In this document: in pieces, positions 23,788 through 32,909 of the stretch | How positions within the stretch are numbered: position 1 is the stretch's first letter | Layout: the number at the start of each line of letters is the position of its first letter | Origin: Pseudomonas sp. UBA4194 | GTDB taxonomy: Bacteria; Pseudomonadota; Gammaproteobacteria; Pseudomonadales; Pseudomonadaceae | Assembly: GCF_002379585.1 (NCBI RefSeq) | Contig: NZ_DFUE01000036.1 | Coordinates: 1-50,334, forward strand | Length of the DNA stretch: 50,334 nt | Direction: 5' to 3' | Position numbers and translations under genes: made by a program | Notes under the pieces: model-generated | What the model was told of the DNA's origin: nothing | Seen by the model: the letters and a program-made list of their open reading frames with translations, nothing else | Database searches by the model: none

Positions 23788-23870
23788 GTTTGTCGATGGG
23801 CTGCCGGGCTGGTATTCCCGCACGGGGTCGGCCAAGCTGCGCATAGATCGATATTGGCAGGAGTGTTTGC

Positions 23871-24257
23871 ATGCGCCGTGGTATCTCGAGGTTGTTCGGC
23901 ATTTTCGGCCTGTCGGCATTGGCATGCCTGGCCCAGGCCGACACTGGCCAGCCCTATGGCATTCTGATTGTTTCCCGCGAGCGCCTGGAAGTGGCCACCT
24001 CGTGCGAAATCGGGGTGTATCTGCAAGATCAACTGACTGCCAGGCTGTTCCAGGAGCAGGCGACGTCGTTCAACCTGCCCCCAGGGCCTGTCAGTGTAGG
24101 ACTGCGTCAATTGCCAGGGCAGATGCCGGGCTGCGCACCGGGCATGACCGAGTACCGACCGGTGATCGTGACCATGCGCGCCGGCCAGATTCAGAAGTTT
24201 CGCATTGCGGCGGGCAATGCAGGCTTGTACCTCAAAGCGGAACCGTTGGACTATTGA
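23871..24257 (+). CDS. Uncharacterised secreted protein near copper genes
   Basis: This is a 128-residue protein with a signal peptide (about residues 1-23, MRRGISRLFGIFGLSALACL followed by AQA). The mature part has a short Ig- or DUF-like beta pattern (CEIGVYLQDQLTARLF, then FNLPPGPVSVGLRQLPG) and two cysteines (Cys45 and about Cys85) that may form a disulfide. A clear AGGAG precedes the ATG at 23871. It lies between copZ (divergent) and cueR (same strand). I do not recognise a named family, and a copper link is only positional. Confidence 0.75.
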   Translation: MRRGISRLFGIFGLSALACLAQADTGQPYGILIVSRERLEVATSCEIGVYLQDQLTARLFQEQATSFNLPPGPVSVGLRQLPGQMPGCAPGMTEYRPVIVTMRAGQIQKFRIAAGNAGLYLKAEPLDY

Positions 24258-24324
24258 CCTTGCCCAGGGGGTAAGGTTGATGCTCAGGCATCGGCGCAGC
24301 TATTGAGTATGGGGAGGCAGTACG

Positions 24325-24726
24325 ATGAATATCGGCCAGGCTGCTCGTGAAAGCGGCCTCAGCGCAAAGATGATCCGCTATTACGAGTCGATCGGCCTGC
24401 TCAGACCGGCCCATCGCAGTGACAGCGGCTACAGGCTCTATCGAGAAGACGACCTGCACACGCTCGGCTTCATCAAGCGCTCGCGTGACCTGGGGTTTTC
24501 ACTGGAAGAAGTGGCGAAACTGCTGACACTGTGGCAAGACCGCCAGCGCGCCAGCGCTGACGTCAAGCAGCTGGCTCGGGCCCACATCGATGACCTCAAC
24601 CAGCGCATCGCGCAGCTCAGCGGGCTGCGCGACACCCTGCAGCACCTGGTGGCGCACTGCCAAGGCGATGACCGCCCGGATTGCCCGATCCTCAAGGAGC
24701 TGGCATCCGGGGGCTGCTGCCACTAG
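24325..24726 (+). CDS. cueR: Cu(I)-responsive MerR-family activator CueR
   Basis: This is a 133-residue MerR-type regulator. The N-terminal winged helix (MNIGQAARESGLSAKMIRYY) recognises promoters with a 19-bp spacer. A dimerisation helix follows, and the metal-binding loop has Cys112 and Cys120 (CQGDDRPDC), the two-cysteine spacing of Cu(I) sensors. The C-terminal CCH tail is typical of the family. GGGAGG precedes the start. The copZ promoter is its likely target. Confidence 0.93.
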   Translation: MNIGQAARESGLSAKMIRYYESIGLLRPAHRSDSGYRLYREDDLHTLGFIKRSRDLGFSLEEVAKLLTLWQDRQRASADVKQLARAHIDDLNQRIAQLSGLRDTLQHLVAHCQGDDRPDCPILKELASGGCCH

Positions 24727-24737
24727 GCACCCAGGCT

Positions 24738-25631
24738 TTACTGCATCCAGGGCGGTGGCGGCTCTTCGGCCTTGTCGGCAGGCTTCTCGTCCGCTTCGCG
24801 GATTGCCCGGCGACGGGCGTCATCCAGACGCGCCGCTTCAATCTCGCGCATCACGCCACCCACATCGGCTTCCACATCTTCCTCGGCAAATTCGCCGGTC
24901 AGCACACTGGCTGGATGCAACCGGCCCTCTTCGTACAGCGCCCACATTTCCTTGGCGTAGCGAGTGGCCTTGAGCTCCGGGGCAAAGCGCCCGAAGTAGC
25001 TGGCCATGTTGCCAACGTCGCGCTCCAGCATGCTGAAGGCGTGGTTGTTACCCGCAGCATCGACCGCCTGGGGCAAATCGATGATCACCGGACCGTCCGG
25101 GGTCAGCAGCACGTTGAACTCGGACAGGTCACCGTGCACCAAGCCTGTGCAGAGCATCAGCACGATCTGCTGGATCAGGAACGCGTGGTACTCGCGTGCC
25201 TGCTCGGGCTCCAGCACCACGTCATTGAGACGCGGCGCTGCATCGCCGTATTCATCGCAGATCATTTCCATCAGCAGCACGCCCTCGAGAAAATCGAAGG
25301 GCTTGGGCACCCGCACGCCGGCACCGGCCAGGCGGAAGAGCGCTGCCACCTCGGCGTTCTGCCAGGCATCCTCGGTTTCCTTGCGGCCGAACTTGGACCC
25401 TTTGGCCATGGCTCGGGCCTGACGGCTGTTACGGACCTTGCGGCCTTCCTGATACTCAGCGGCCTGACGAAAACTTCGTTTGTTCGCCTCCTTGTAGACC
25501 TTGGCGCAGCGCAATTGATTGCCACAGCGCACCACATAGACAGCTGCTTCTTTACCGCTCATGAGCGGTCGCAGCACCTCGTCCACCAGACCGTCCTCGA
25601 TCAGCGGTTCAATGCGTTTTGGAGTCTTCAT
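24738..25631 (-). CDS. RIO1-family serine protein kinase
   Basis: This is a 297-residue atypical protein kinase. The ATP lysine is probably Lys44 (CAKVYKE), the catalytic loop is LVHGDLSEFN (Asp168, Asn173), and the metal-binding aspartate is Asp185 in IIDLPQ. A long flexible loop (about 60-95) and a charged C-terminal tail ending in PPPPWMQ complete it. The related P. aeruginosa protein PA4780 is a RIO-like kinase. Bacterial substrates are not established. The gene is convergent with cueR, 11 bp apart. Confidence 0.9.
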   Translation of the reverse strand: MKTPKRIEPLIEDGLVDEVLRPLMSGKEAAVYVVRCGNQLRCAKVYKEANKRSFRQAAEYQEGRKVRNSRQARAMAKGSKFGRKETEDAWQNAEVAALFRLAGAGVRVPKPFDFLEGVLLMEMICDEYGDAAPRLNDVVLEPEQAREYHAFLIQQIVLMLCTGLVHGDLSEFNVLLTPDGPVIIDLPQAVDAAGNNHAFSMLERDVGNMASYFGRFAPELKATRYAKEMWALYEEGRLHPASVLTGEFAEEDVEADVGGVMREIEAARLDDARRRAIREADEKPADKAEEPPPPWMQ

Positions 25632-25770
25632 CAGCTTTTATTCTGGGTCCTTCGTTGCCAAACACGCGAGTTCTGTCGGCATCCTCTCACAGGATGGGAA
25701 GATTGCCGACCCGAGGGTGCAAAAGGATGCAAACAATCCGCCAATCTGCACAGCTACAGGCACTGTGCAT

Positions 25771-26553
25771 CTACAGTTCACCCGGCGTGAAGCCAAACAG
25801 GCCCTTGAATGCGGCAATGAACGCCGAGGTGGATTCGTAGCCGTTGGCCAGGGCCGTCTGGGTGACGCTTTCGCCGTTTTCCAGGGCATTGAGCGATGAC
25901 AGCAGGCGCATTCTTTGACGCCAGCCGCGGAAACTCAAGCCGGTTTCGCGCTGGAACAATCGCATCAGGGTTTTTTCCGAGGTGCCCAACCGGTGCGCCC
26001 AGGCGGCCAGGGTAGCGGACTGATCGGGCGCGGCGATCAGTTCGTTGCACAGCGACAACAACCGGCGGTCGCGGGGCAGCGGCAGGGAAAAGCCGACCTC
26101 GGGCAGGATCGCCAGCTGATCCAGCAGCACTTGCACCAGGCGCGCTTCGGGGCTGTTCCCGGCCGGGTAGTCATGGGGCAGCTCGCAGAAACCCTTGATC
26201 AACTCGCGGGCCAGGGGCGTGACTTCCAGCACTCGACACCGCGGCGGCGCCCACAGGCAGTCCTCTGCCCGCACATACAGGCTGCGCATTTCCGCGCGCA
26301 TCGAGGTCACCACTTCATGCTCCATGCCGGCAGCAATCCACACGCCCCACTGGGGCGGTGCGAAAAAGCTGCCGTCGTCGGTGTGCACGCCCAGGACACC
26401 GCTGATGGCATAGGAAAACTGCACCCAGTCGTGGCGATGACGCGGCGTCCAGGAACCGGCGCTCAGGCTTTCGGCGCGGGCATACAGCGGCCTGGGCAGG
26501 CTCTGCAGCACAGGAATGGGACGGGGAAGACGAAGTTGTCCGTTAGTCGGCAT
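25771..26553 (-). CDS. AraC-family regulator with cupin sensor
   Basis: This is a 260-residue AraC-type regulator. The N-terminal cupin (PRHRHDWVQFSYAISGVLGV) binds an effector, and two helix-turn-helix motifs follow (AWAHRLGTSEKTLMRLFQRE at about 185-204, and QTALANGYESTSAFIAAFKG near the end). It is divergent from a bile-acid-symporter-family transporter with 88 bp between them, a common pairing in Pseudomonas, so it probably controls that gene. The ligand is unknown. Confidence 0.88.
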   Translation of the reverse strand: MPTNGQLRLPRPIPVLQSLPRPLYARAESLSAGSWTPRHRHDWVQFSYAISGVLGVHTDDGSFFAPPQWGVWIAAGMEHEVVTSMRAEMRSLYVRAEDCLWAPPRCRVLEVTPLARELIKGFCELPHDYPAGNSPEARLVQVLLDQLAILPEVGFSLPLPRDRRLLSLCNELIAAPDQSATLAAWAHRLGTSEKTLMRLFQRETGLSFRGWRQRMRLLSSLNALENGESVTQTALANGYESTSAFIAAFKGLFGFTPGEL

Positions 26554-26641
26554 TGCTTGGCCTTATATCGCAAGACGGCTCAAGAGTGCTTCAGGTAGCC
26601 TGTGCACATCAATCTCCTTCGATCCGTACACAGGTGCCTGC

Positions 26642-27673
26642 ATGCACGTTTTCAAACATCTCAAACGCGTCGTCACCGACTGGTTCCTCTGCGGCATGCT
26701 GTTGGCCGTGGTGCTGGCGTGGCTGTTTCCCCACTTCGGCGCCACCGGCGGTGCCATGCACGCGGGCCTGGTGACCAACATCGGCGTGTTCGTGGTGTTC
26801 TTTCTGCACGGCATCAACCTGTCCAGCGAGCAAATCCGCCATGGCTTGAAAAACTGGCGCCTGCACATCATGGTCCAGGCCTTCACGTTCGTGGTCTTCC
26901 CATTGCTGTGGCTGGCCAGCGACAAAGCCTTCGGCGCCTTCATTCCGGCGACCTTGATGCTCGGCTTCCTGTACCTGGCCGCCCTGCCCTCGACCATTTC
27001 TTCATCGGTGGCCCTGACCGGCAGCGCTGGCGGCAACGTCCCGGCAGCGATCCTCAACGCCAGCCTGTCCAGTGTCCTGGGCATTTTCATCACCCCGTTC
27101 CTGTGCGCGCTGGTGGTGGGTGAAGGCTCTGGCGGCATCGACCTGGGCGAGACGCTGCTGGACCTGTGCGGCATGCTGCTTTTGCCGCTGGTACTGGGGC
27201 AGTTGCTGCGGCCGTTGTTCGGCAAGTTCTTTGGCCGGCACAAGCGCTATACCAACCTCATCGACAAGGCGGTGATCCTGCTGCTGGTCTACGCGGCGTT
27301 CTGCAACTCGATGGTTTCCGGGCTGTGGCAGCAGCAGGGCCTGTCGGTGCTGGCGATTGCCTTTGGTGGCAGCGCGGTATTGCTGGCGCTGATCCTGTTG
27401 CTGACCACGCGCACCGCCAAGGCGCTGGACTTCAACCATGCCGACAAGGTCGCTGCGGTGTTCTGCGCAAGCAAGAAATCGCTGGCTGCCGGTGCGCCGA
27501 TGGCCGCGCTGATCTTCGGCAGCAACCCGGGCCTGGGCCTGATTCTGCTGCCGATCATGATCTACCATCCGCTGCAGCTGATCGTCTGCTCGATCATGGC
27601 CGAGAGCTATGCCAATCGACTCAAGGTCCAGGCCGCCGCCGCGCCATCGGCAGTGCCGCTCAGCGCTCGATGA
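26642..27673 (+). CDS. Bile acid:sodium symporter (BASS)-family transporter, YfeH-like
   Basis: This is a 343-residue inner-membrane protein with about 10 hydrophobic segments. Features include the N-terminal DWFLCGMLLAVVLAWLFPHF, LAALPSTISSSVALTGSAGGN and ASKKSLAAGAPMA motifs of the SBF-like group (YfeH type). Family members move organic anions; the substrate is not known. The ATG at 26642 was used because the upstream part of the open frame lacks similarity and runs into the divergent promoter. Its 3' end overlaps that of the thiolase gene by 14 bp, tail to tail. Confidence 0.87.
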   Translation: MHVFKHLKRVVTDWFLCGMLLAVVLAWLFPHFGATGGAMHAGLVTNIGVFVVFFLHGINLSSEQIRHGLKNWRLHIMVQAFTFVVFPLLWLASDKAFGAFIPATLMLGFLYLAALPSTISSSVALTGSAGGNVPAAILNASLSSVLGIFITPFLCALVVGEGSGGIDLGETLLDLCGMLLLPLVLGQLLRPLFGKFFGRHKRYTNLIDKAVILLLVYAAFCNSMVSGLWQQQGLSVLAIAFGGSAVLLALILLLTTRTAKALDFNHADKVAAVFCASKKSLAAGAPMAALIFGSNPGLGLILLPIMIYHPLQLIVCSIMAESYANRLKVQAAAAPSAVPLSAR

Positions 27674-28949
27674 TCGCGGTCACGCCCTGGCCGCCGGCGG
27701 CGCAGATGGAAATCAAGCCGCGGCCGCTGCCGGCGGTCGCCAGTAGCTTGGCGAGGTTGCCCAGGACACGCCCGCCGGTGGCCGCGAAGGGATGGCCTGC
27801 GGCCAGGGAACTGCCCTTGACGTTCAGCCGTGCACGATCGATCGACCCCAGTGGCGCTTCCAAGCCGAGCCGGGTGCGGCAGTACTCGGGGTCTTCCCAG
27901 GCCTTGAGGGTGCACAGCACCTGAGCGGCAAAGGCTTCGTGGATTTCGTAATAGTCGAAATCCTGCAGGGTCAGGCCATTGCGTGCCAGCAGCCGTGGCA
28001 CGGCATAGACCGGTGCCATCAACAGACCTTCCTGGCCACTGACGAAGTCCACTGCAGCGGTCTCGCCGTCGCGCAGGTACGCTAACACCGGCAGGCCCCG
28101 CTCTTGCGCCCAGGCTTCGCTGGCCAGCAGCACCACGCTGGCGCCATCGGTCAACGGCGTGGAGTTGCCCGCCGTGAGCGTGCCCCTGGCACTTTTTTCA
28201 AAAGCCGGTTTGAGCGCCGCCAACTGATCGCGAGTCAGCTCAGGGCGCAGGTTGTGATCCCGATTCAAGCCCAGGAATGGGGTAAGCAAATCGTCCTGCC
28301 AGCCCTCGGCATAGGCAGCGGCCAAGTGCTGGTGGCTGAGCAATGCCAATTGGTCCTGCTGTTCGCGGGGTATGTCCCAGGTCTGCGCCATCAGTTCGCA
28401 ATGCTGGCCCATGGAAAGGCCCGTGCGCGGCTCGCCATTGCGGGGCAGCTCCGGCTTGAAGTGCTGTGGGCGTAGTTGCAGGAGGGCTTTGAGCTTGTCG
28501 GGCAGAGACTTGGCCCGGTTGGCGCGGAGCAGCACCTGACGCAGCCCTTCGTCCACCGCAATGGGCGCATCGGAGGCGGTATCGACACCACCGGCAATGG
28601 CGCATTCGATCTGACCCAGGGCAATCTTGTTGGCCACCAGCAAAGCCGCCTCCAGCCCCGTACCACAGGCCTGCTGCACGTCGTAGGCGGGTGTTTGCGG
28701 CGACAGTCGCGAACCCAGCACGCATTCACGGGTGAGGTTGAAATCCCGCGAGTGCTTGAGCACCGCCCCCGCAGCCACTTCGCCAAGGCGCAGGCCGTGC
28801 AGGCCGTAACGTTCGATCAAGCCCTCCAGCGCGGCGGTAAGCATCGTCTGGTTGCTGGCCGTGGCATAGGGACCGTTGGCACGGGCGAAGGGAATTCGAT
28901 TGCTGCCAATGATGGCAACCCGGCGCACAGCATTCATAGCAGGGTTCAT
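27660..28949 (-). CDS. Acetyl-CoA C-acetyltransferase (thiolase, FadI-like)
   Basis: This is a 429-residue thiolase. The nucleophilic cysteine is Cys95 (QQACGTGLEAA), the histidine lies in EIHEAFAAQ, and the second cysteine is in ISICAAGGQG near the C-terminus. It cleaves or forms 3-ketoacyl-CoA in beta-oxidation. Three nearby ATGs compete; 28949 is preferred because AAGGA lies 7 bases upstream, while 28937 and 28958 are possible. The open frame extends to 29807 on this strand, but that part is antisense to fabG and is not protein-like. It is divergent from the fabG-maoC operon, forming one fatty-acid module. Confidence 0.92.
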   Translation of the reverse strand: MNPAMNAVRRVAIIGSNRIPFARANGPYATASNQTMLTAALEGLIERYGLHGLRLGEVAAGAVLKHSRDFNLTRECVLGSRLSPQTPAYDVQQACGTGLEAALLVANKIALGQIECAIAGGVDTASDAPIAVDEGLRQVLLRANRAKSLPDKLKALLQLRPQHFKPELPRNGEPRTGLSMGQHCELMAQTWDIPREQQDQLALLSHQHLAAAYAEGWQDDLLTPFLGLNRDHNLRPELTRDQLAALKPAFEKSARGTLTAGNSTPLTDGASVVLLASEAWAQERGLPVLAYLRDGETAAVDFVSGQEGLLMAPVYAVPRLLARNGLTLQDFDYYEIHEAFAAQVLCTLKAWEDPEYCRTRLGLEAPLGSIDRARLNVKGSSLAAGHPFAATGGRVLGNLAKLLATAGSGRGLISICAAGGQGVTAIIER

Positions 28950-29069
28950 AACGGGCATCCTTGGGGGATTGTGTGACAGCGGCTTTACAAAACCGTGGTG
29001 CAGACCGGGCGAACGACAGTTGCCCCGTCGTGGTCCACACTTTGAACCCTTTGACCCGGAGCACGTTCC

Positions 29070-30410
29070 ATGTCCGATCGATATATCGACTTTGCCAACT
29101 CCGACTTCGGTCGCCGCCTGGTGGGTGCCGTCGGGCTGCCTTCCCCGGCTCACCTGGAGCGCTGGCAGGGCGGCCGTCTGCGCCCCGTCGATGGCCCTTT
29201 GCTGCTGGGCGGCGGACCGCTGGCAGCCAAGGTCGCGGTGTTCGCCGGCAAGCTCACGGCCGAGGCCTACGGCGCCGCGCCGTTGCCGAGCTGGACGGCC
29301 GGGCTGGGGCCGAAAGTCAAAGCCGTGGTGTTCGATGCCAGCCATATCAAAGACAGCGAAGAACTCAAGCAACTGCGCGAATTCTTCCAGCCGCTGATCA
29401 AGAGCCTGGACAACAGCGCCCACTTGCTCATTCTGGGCCGTGATCCCCACAGCCTCAACGACCCTCTGGCACACATTGCCCAACGCGCGCTGGAAGGCTT
29501 CAGCCGTTCGTTGGCCAAGGAACTGCGCGATGGCGCGACCCTCCAGCTGCTGTACGTGGCGCCCGAGGCGGACGATCAACTGGAAGGCGCCCTGCGCTTC
29601 TTCCTGTCGCCAAAAAGCGCGTTCGTTTCTGGGCAGGTGCTGTTCCTGGAGCCGTGTGCAGTGCAGGTCAGCGACTGGACGCGCCCGCTGGCCGGACGCA
29701 AGGCTCTGGTGACCGGTGCCGCCCGAGGCATAGGCGCGGCCATCGCGCAGACGCTGGCGCGCGACGGCGCCGAAGTGATCTTGCTGGATGTCCCGCAGGC
29801 CCGTCACGACCTGGAGGCCTTGGCGGCGCGCCTGGGCGGACGCACCATCGACCTGGATATCTGCGCTGCGGACGCGGCCGAGCGCCTGATCGAAGCATTA
29901 CCGGACGGCCTGGATATCGTGGTGCACAACGCTGGCATCACCCGTGACAAGACCCTGGTCAACATGACACCCGAGTACTGGGACTCGGTGTTGGCGGTCA
30001 ATTTGCTGGCACCGCAGCGCCTGACCCAGGCCTTGTTCGACAGCGGCACCCTGCGCGATGACGGCCGTGTGGTGCTGCTCTCTTCCACTACCGGTATTGC
30101 CGGCAATCGCGGCCAGAGCAATTATGCCGCCAGCAAGGCGGGCCTGATCGGCATGGCCGAGGCGTTCGCGCCGCTGCTGGCGCAACGCGGCGCCACGATC
30201 AATGCGGTGGCGCCGGGCTTCATCGAAACGCACATGACCGCGCAGATGCCGTTCGGCCTGCGTGAGGCCGGGCGCCGGCTGAGTTCGCTGGGCCAGGGCG
30301 GCCAGCCGCAGGATGTCGCCGAGGCTGTGGCCTGGCTGGCACAACCAGGGAGCGGTGCGGTCAGCGGGCAAGTGTTGCGCGTATGCGGCCAAAGCGTGCT
30401 GGGGGCCTGA
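29070..30410 (+). CDS. 3-oxoacyl-ACP (CoA) reductase, high-molecular-weight FabG type
   Basis: This is a 446-residue protein with two halves. Residues about 1-205 resemble a degenerate SDR-like domain without a nucleotide motif. Residues 209-446 are a complete SDR: TGAARGIG (215-222), NAGI (287-290), Ser338/339, Tyr352 and Lys356. This layout matches the FabG4-type reductases that prefer CoA-bound 3-ketoacyl substrates. It lies 2 bp before maoC and is divergent from a thiolase gene. Together these would interconvert 3-keto-, 3-hydroxy- and enoyl-CoA. Confidence 0.9.
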   Translation: MSDRYIDFANSDFGRRLVGAVGLPSPAHLERWQGGRLRPVDGPLLLGGGPLAAKVAVFAGKLTAEAYGAAPLPSWTAGLGPKVKAVVFDASHIKDSEELKQLREFFQPLIKSLDNSAHLLILGRDPHSLNDPLAHIAQRALEGFSRSLAKELRDGATLQLLYVAPEADDQLEGALRFFLSPKSAFVSGQVLFLEPCAVQVSDWTRPLAGRKALVTGAARGIGAAIAQTLARDGAEVILLDVPQARHDLEALAARLGGRTIDLDICAADAAERLIEALPDGLDIVVHNAGITRDKTLVNMTPEYWDSVLAVNLLAPQRLTQALFDSGTLRDDGRVVLLSSTTGIAGNRGQSNYAASKAGLIGMAEAFAPLLAQRGATINAVAPGFIETHMTAQMPFGLREAGRRLSSLGQGGQPQDVAEAVAWLAQPGSGAVSGQVLRVCGQSVLGA

Positions 30411-30412
30411 GC

Positions 30413-31270
30413 ATGTCGACCCAATGGCACACCCTGACCCGTAACCCCGACCTGGCCGGGGCCTACCTGCACGCGCTGTTCAATCGCAAGATCAAGGGTA
30501 CGCAACTGCCGGATTTCGGCGTGCGCTGCAACGTCACGGCCGACCCTCGACACCTGGCGAACTATCGTGAACTGTGCGGTTTCGGTGAGGGCGGCATGAT
30601 GCCCGCCACTTACCCTCATGTATTGGCGTTCCCTTTGCAGATGCGCTTGCTGACTGACAAGGCGTTCCCTTTTCCATTGATGGGACTGGTGCACGTGCGC
30701 AATCGCATTCAGGTGTTGCGCCCGTTGGGTGGCGTGGCCGACGTGCGCGTCAGCGTGCATACGCAGAACCTGCAGCCCCACGACAAAGGCGCCACTTTCG
30801 AGGTGGTGACCCAGGTCGATGATCCTCTCGGGCCGCTGTGGCTGGAGCACAGCACCATGCTGTGCAGAGGGGCCAAAGCCGAGGGCCTGGCAACTCCGGC
30901 GCCGGTGGTCGAGCCGCTGCCCCTGGCGCAGGTGCACCGCTGGTATGCAGCGCACGATACGGGGCGACGCTATGCCCGGGTGTCCGGAGATTACAACCCG
31001 ATTCACCTGAGCGCACCCACGGCCAAGCTGTTCGGTTTCCCCAGCGCGATCGCCCACGGCATGTGGAGCCTGGCGCAAAGCGTGGCAGCCCTGCGTGAGC
31101 ATTTGCCCATGGCCAACTATGAGCTGGAGGTGGAGTTTCACAAGCCGGTACGGTTGCCGAGCGAGTTGATCCTGAGCGCCAGCGCCGCGGGCGGTAACGG
31201 GCAGTTGCGGCTGGAGGGGCGTGGGGAGCTGGTGCATATGACCGGGCGGTGGGGGGCAGTGGCAGGGTGA
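30413..31270 (+). CDS. MaoC-like (R)-enoyl-CoA hydratase
   Basis: This is a 285-residue double hotdog protein. The hydratase-2 motif SGDYNPIH provides Asp193 and His198, the catalytic pair, in the C-terminal half; the N-terminal half is a non-catalytic hotdog. It would hydrate trans-2-enoyl-CoA to (R)-3-hydroxyacyl-CoA, the isomer used by FabG-type reductases. The gene starts 2 bp after the fabG stop, so the two are translationally coupled. Confidence 0.9.
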   Translation: MSTQWHTLTRNPDLAGAYLHALFNRKIKGTQLPDFGVRCNVTADPRHLANYRELCGFGEGGMMPATYPHVLAFPLQMRLLTDKAFPFPLMGLVHVRNRIQVLRPLGGVADVRVSVHTQNLQPHDKGATFEVVTQVDDPLGPLWLEHSTMLCRGAKAEGLATPAPVVEPLPLAQVHRWYAAHDTGRRYARVSGDYNPIHLSAPTAKLFGFPSAIAHGMWSLAQSVAALREHLPMANYELEVEFHKPVRLPSELILSASAAGGNGQLRLEGRGELVHMTGRWGAVAG

Positions 31271-31409
31271 CGTTGGGGTGGCAAAAGGCGGGCGGCTACG
31301 CGGCTGTGCGCGACCCCTACAGATGCATGGGTGGGGATGTTTGCACGAACCTTCTAGACTCGAGGCTCTCGGCGCGGGATAAATGACCGCTCTACCCCGC
31401 AGGTGGCCC

Positions 31410-32246
31410 ATGCCCGACACCCATTGGATCGATCTTGCCCAAGACCGCGACAGCGGTATCGAAACGTTACGCGCTCACTTTCGCGGACATGCCTATGATC
31501 CGCACTGGCACGACAGTTATCTGGTGGGCATCACGGAGCAAGGCGTGCAACAGTTCCACTGTCGTCGGCAGCGTCATGCCAGCACCCCAGGCCAGGTGTT
31601 CACCCTGGAGCCCGGGGAGATTCATGACGGCGATGCGCCCCATGCCGAAGGCTTTACCTACCATATGCTGTACCTGGACCCGCAGTGGCTGAGCCGTGAA
31701 CTCGCTGGCCTGTTCGAGCACGCGCCGGACAACTGCATACTGGGGTTCGGCAACGCCTTGAGAACCGACCCGCGCCTGGGTCGAGCCATCAGCTTCGCCT
31801 TTTGCGCGCTGCATCATCAGGAATCCCGGATCGTTCGCCAGAGCGCGCTCGACGGCTTGCTCCAAGGCCTGACGGCAGACCTGCACTGGCGGCGCCTGGA
31901 CAGCCTCGATCCACGCTTGCCGCAAGTGGCGCTGCGGGCCCGTGACTACCTGCATGCGCACTTGCATCGTGATCTGGGCATGGACGAGCTGGCCCATGCC
32001 TGCGGCGTTGACCGCTTTCGCCTGAGCCGCGCATTCAAGGCGGCGTTCGGCCTGCCGCCGCATGCCTATCTGGTGCAACTGCGCCTGACCCGGGCGCGGC
32101 GGTTGCTGGCCGGCGGGGCGTGGCCCGCTCAGGTGGCCAGTGATCTGGGCTTCGCCGACCAGAGCCACCTGGGACGCTGGTTTCTGCGCGCCTATGGCCT
32201 GAGCCCCGGCGCCTATCGTTCACGCTGCTCAAATCTTCCAGACTGA
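31410..32246 (+). CDS. AraC-family regulator next to a LysE exporter
   Basis: This is a 278-residue AraC regulator. The N-terminal cupin (HFRGHAYDPHWHDSYLVGIT) and a C-terminal pair of helix-turn-helix motifs (MDELAHACGVDRFRLSRAFK and VASDLGFADQSHLGRWFLRA) are clear. The ATG at 31410 has AGGTGG upstream; another ATG at 31383 is in frame. It precedes a LysE-family exporter gene by 51 bp. AraC/LysE pairs are frequent in Pseudomonas and usually control export of amino acids or related compounds. Confidence 0.87.
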   Translation: MPDTHWIDLAQDRDSGIETLRAHFRGHAYDPHWHDSYLVGITEQGVQQFHCRRQRHASTPGQVFTLEPGEIHDGDAPHAEGFTYHMLYLDPQWLSRELAGLFEHAPDNCILGFGNALRTDPRLGRAISFAFCALHHQESRIVRQSALDGLLQGLTADLHWRRLDSLDPRLPQVALRARDYLHAHLHRDLGMDELAHACGVDRFRLSRAFKAAFGLPPHAYLVQLRLTRARRLLAGGAWPAQVASDLGFADQSHLGRWFLRAYGLSPGAYRSRCSNLPD

Positions 32247-32297
32247 GCTGAGCCAGTACGCCACGCTGCAGCCTCCATCATTCTGGAGCCTGCTGCC

Positions 32298-32867
32298 ATG
32301 CTGCCCTTCATGCTGTTCGCCTTCGTCGCCTCCATCACGCCTGGCCCGACCAATATCCTGGTGCTGAGCAACAGCGCTCGCTTTGGCTGGTGGGCCACGG
32401 TGCCAAGCATTCTGGGGGCCTGCCTGGGGGCGGCGGTGATGGTGTTGCTAGTAGGCACGGGCGTCGGTCAGTCAGTGCTGGCGATTCCCGGCGCGCAACC
32501 GGTGATGGCCTGGGTTGGCACGCTGTGGCTGAGCTGGCTGGCCTGGAAGATCTTCAGCAGCCCGGCGCGGGCCATCGAGCAGCGAGACACGGCGCGCCTC
32601 GGCTTTATCGGGGCGGCGGCGTTGCAGGTGGTCAACCCCAAGACCTGGGTGATGGCGCTGGCAGTGGTCAGTGTGTTCAGCCAGGGCAATGGAATCATGA
32701 TGCTGGCGTTGGTGTTCTTTGCCGTGGCGTTGCCGTGCATGGCATGTTGGGCGTTGCTGGGAATGGGTTCGGCGCGCTGGCTGACGTCGCCGCGCCGGGT
32801 GCAGTGGATGAACAGGGGGTTGGCGATACTGCTGTTGCTCGCGGCGTGGGTCGGGGTCTTGCTTTAA
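32298..32867 (+). CDS. LysE/RhtB-family amino-acid exporter
   Basis: This 189-residue inner-membrane protein has about 6 membrane segments. The N-terminal FVASITPGPTNILVLSNSAR is the family hallmark, and VNPKTWVMALAVVSVF is the conserved middle block. The family exports amino acids such as lysine, homoserine or threonine; the substrate here is unknown. It is slightly shorter than the usual 200-210 residues. Regulation by the AraC protein just upstream is likely. Confidence 0.88.
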   Translation: MLPFMLFAFVASITPGPTNILVLSNSARFGWWATVPSILGACLGAAVMVLLVGTGVGQSVLAIPGAQPVMAWVGTLWLSWLAWKIFSSPARAIEQRDTARLGFIGAAALQVVNPKTWVMALAVVSVFSQGNGIMMLALVFFAVALPCMACWALLGMGSARWLTSPRRVQWMNRGLAILLLLAAWVGVLL

Positions 32868-32909
32868 CCCCCATTCCCCCCGAAGCTATGCGCCTTCAGG
32901 AGTCCCGCA

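Noticed and set aside
28950..29807. N-terminal extension of the thiolase frame
   Set aside because: It is antisense to fabG, and a good ribosome-binding site occurs at 28949.
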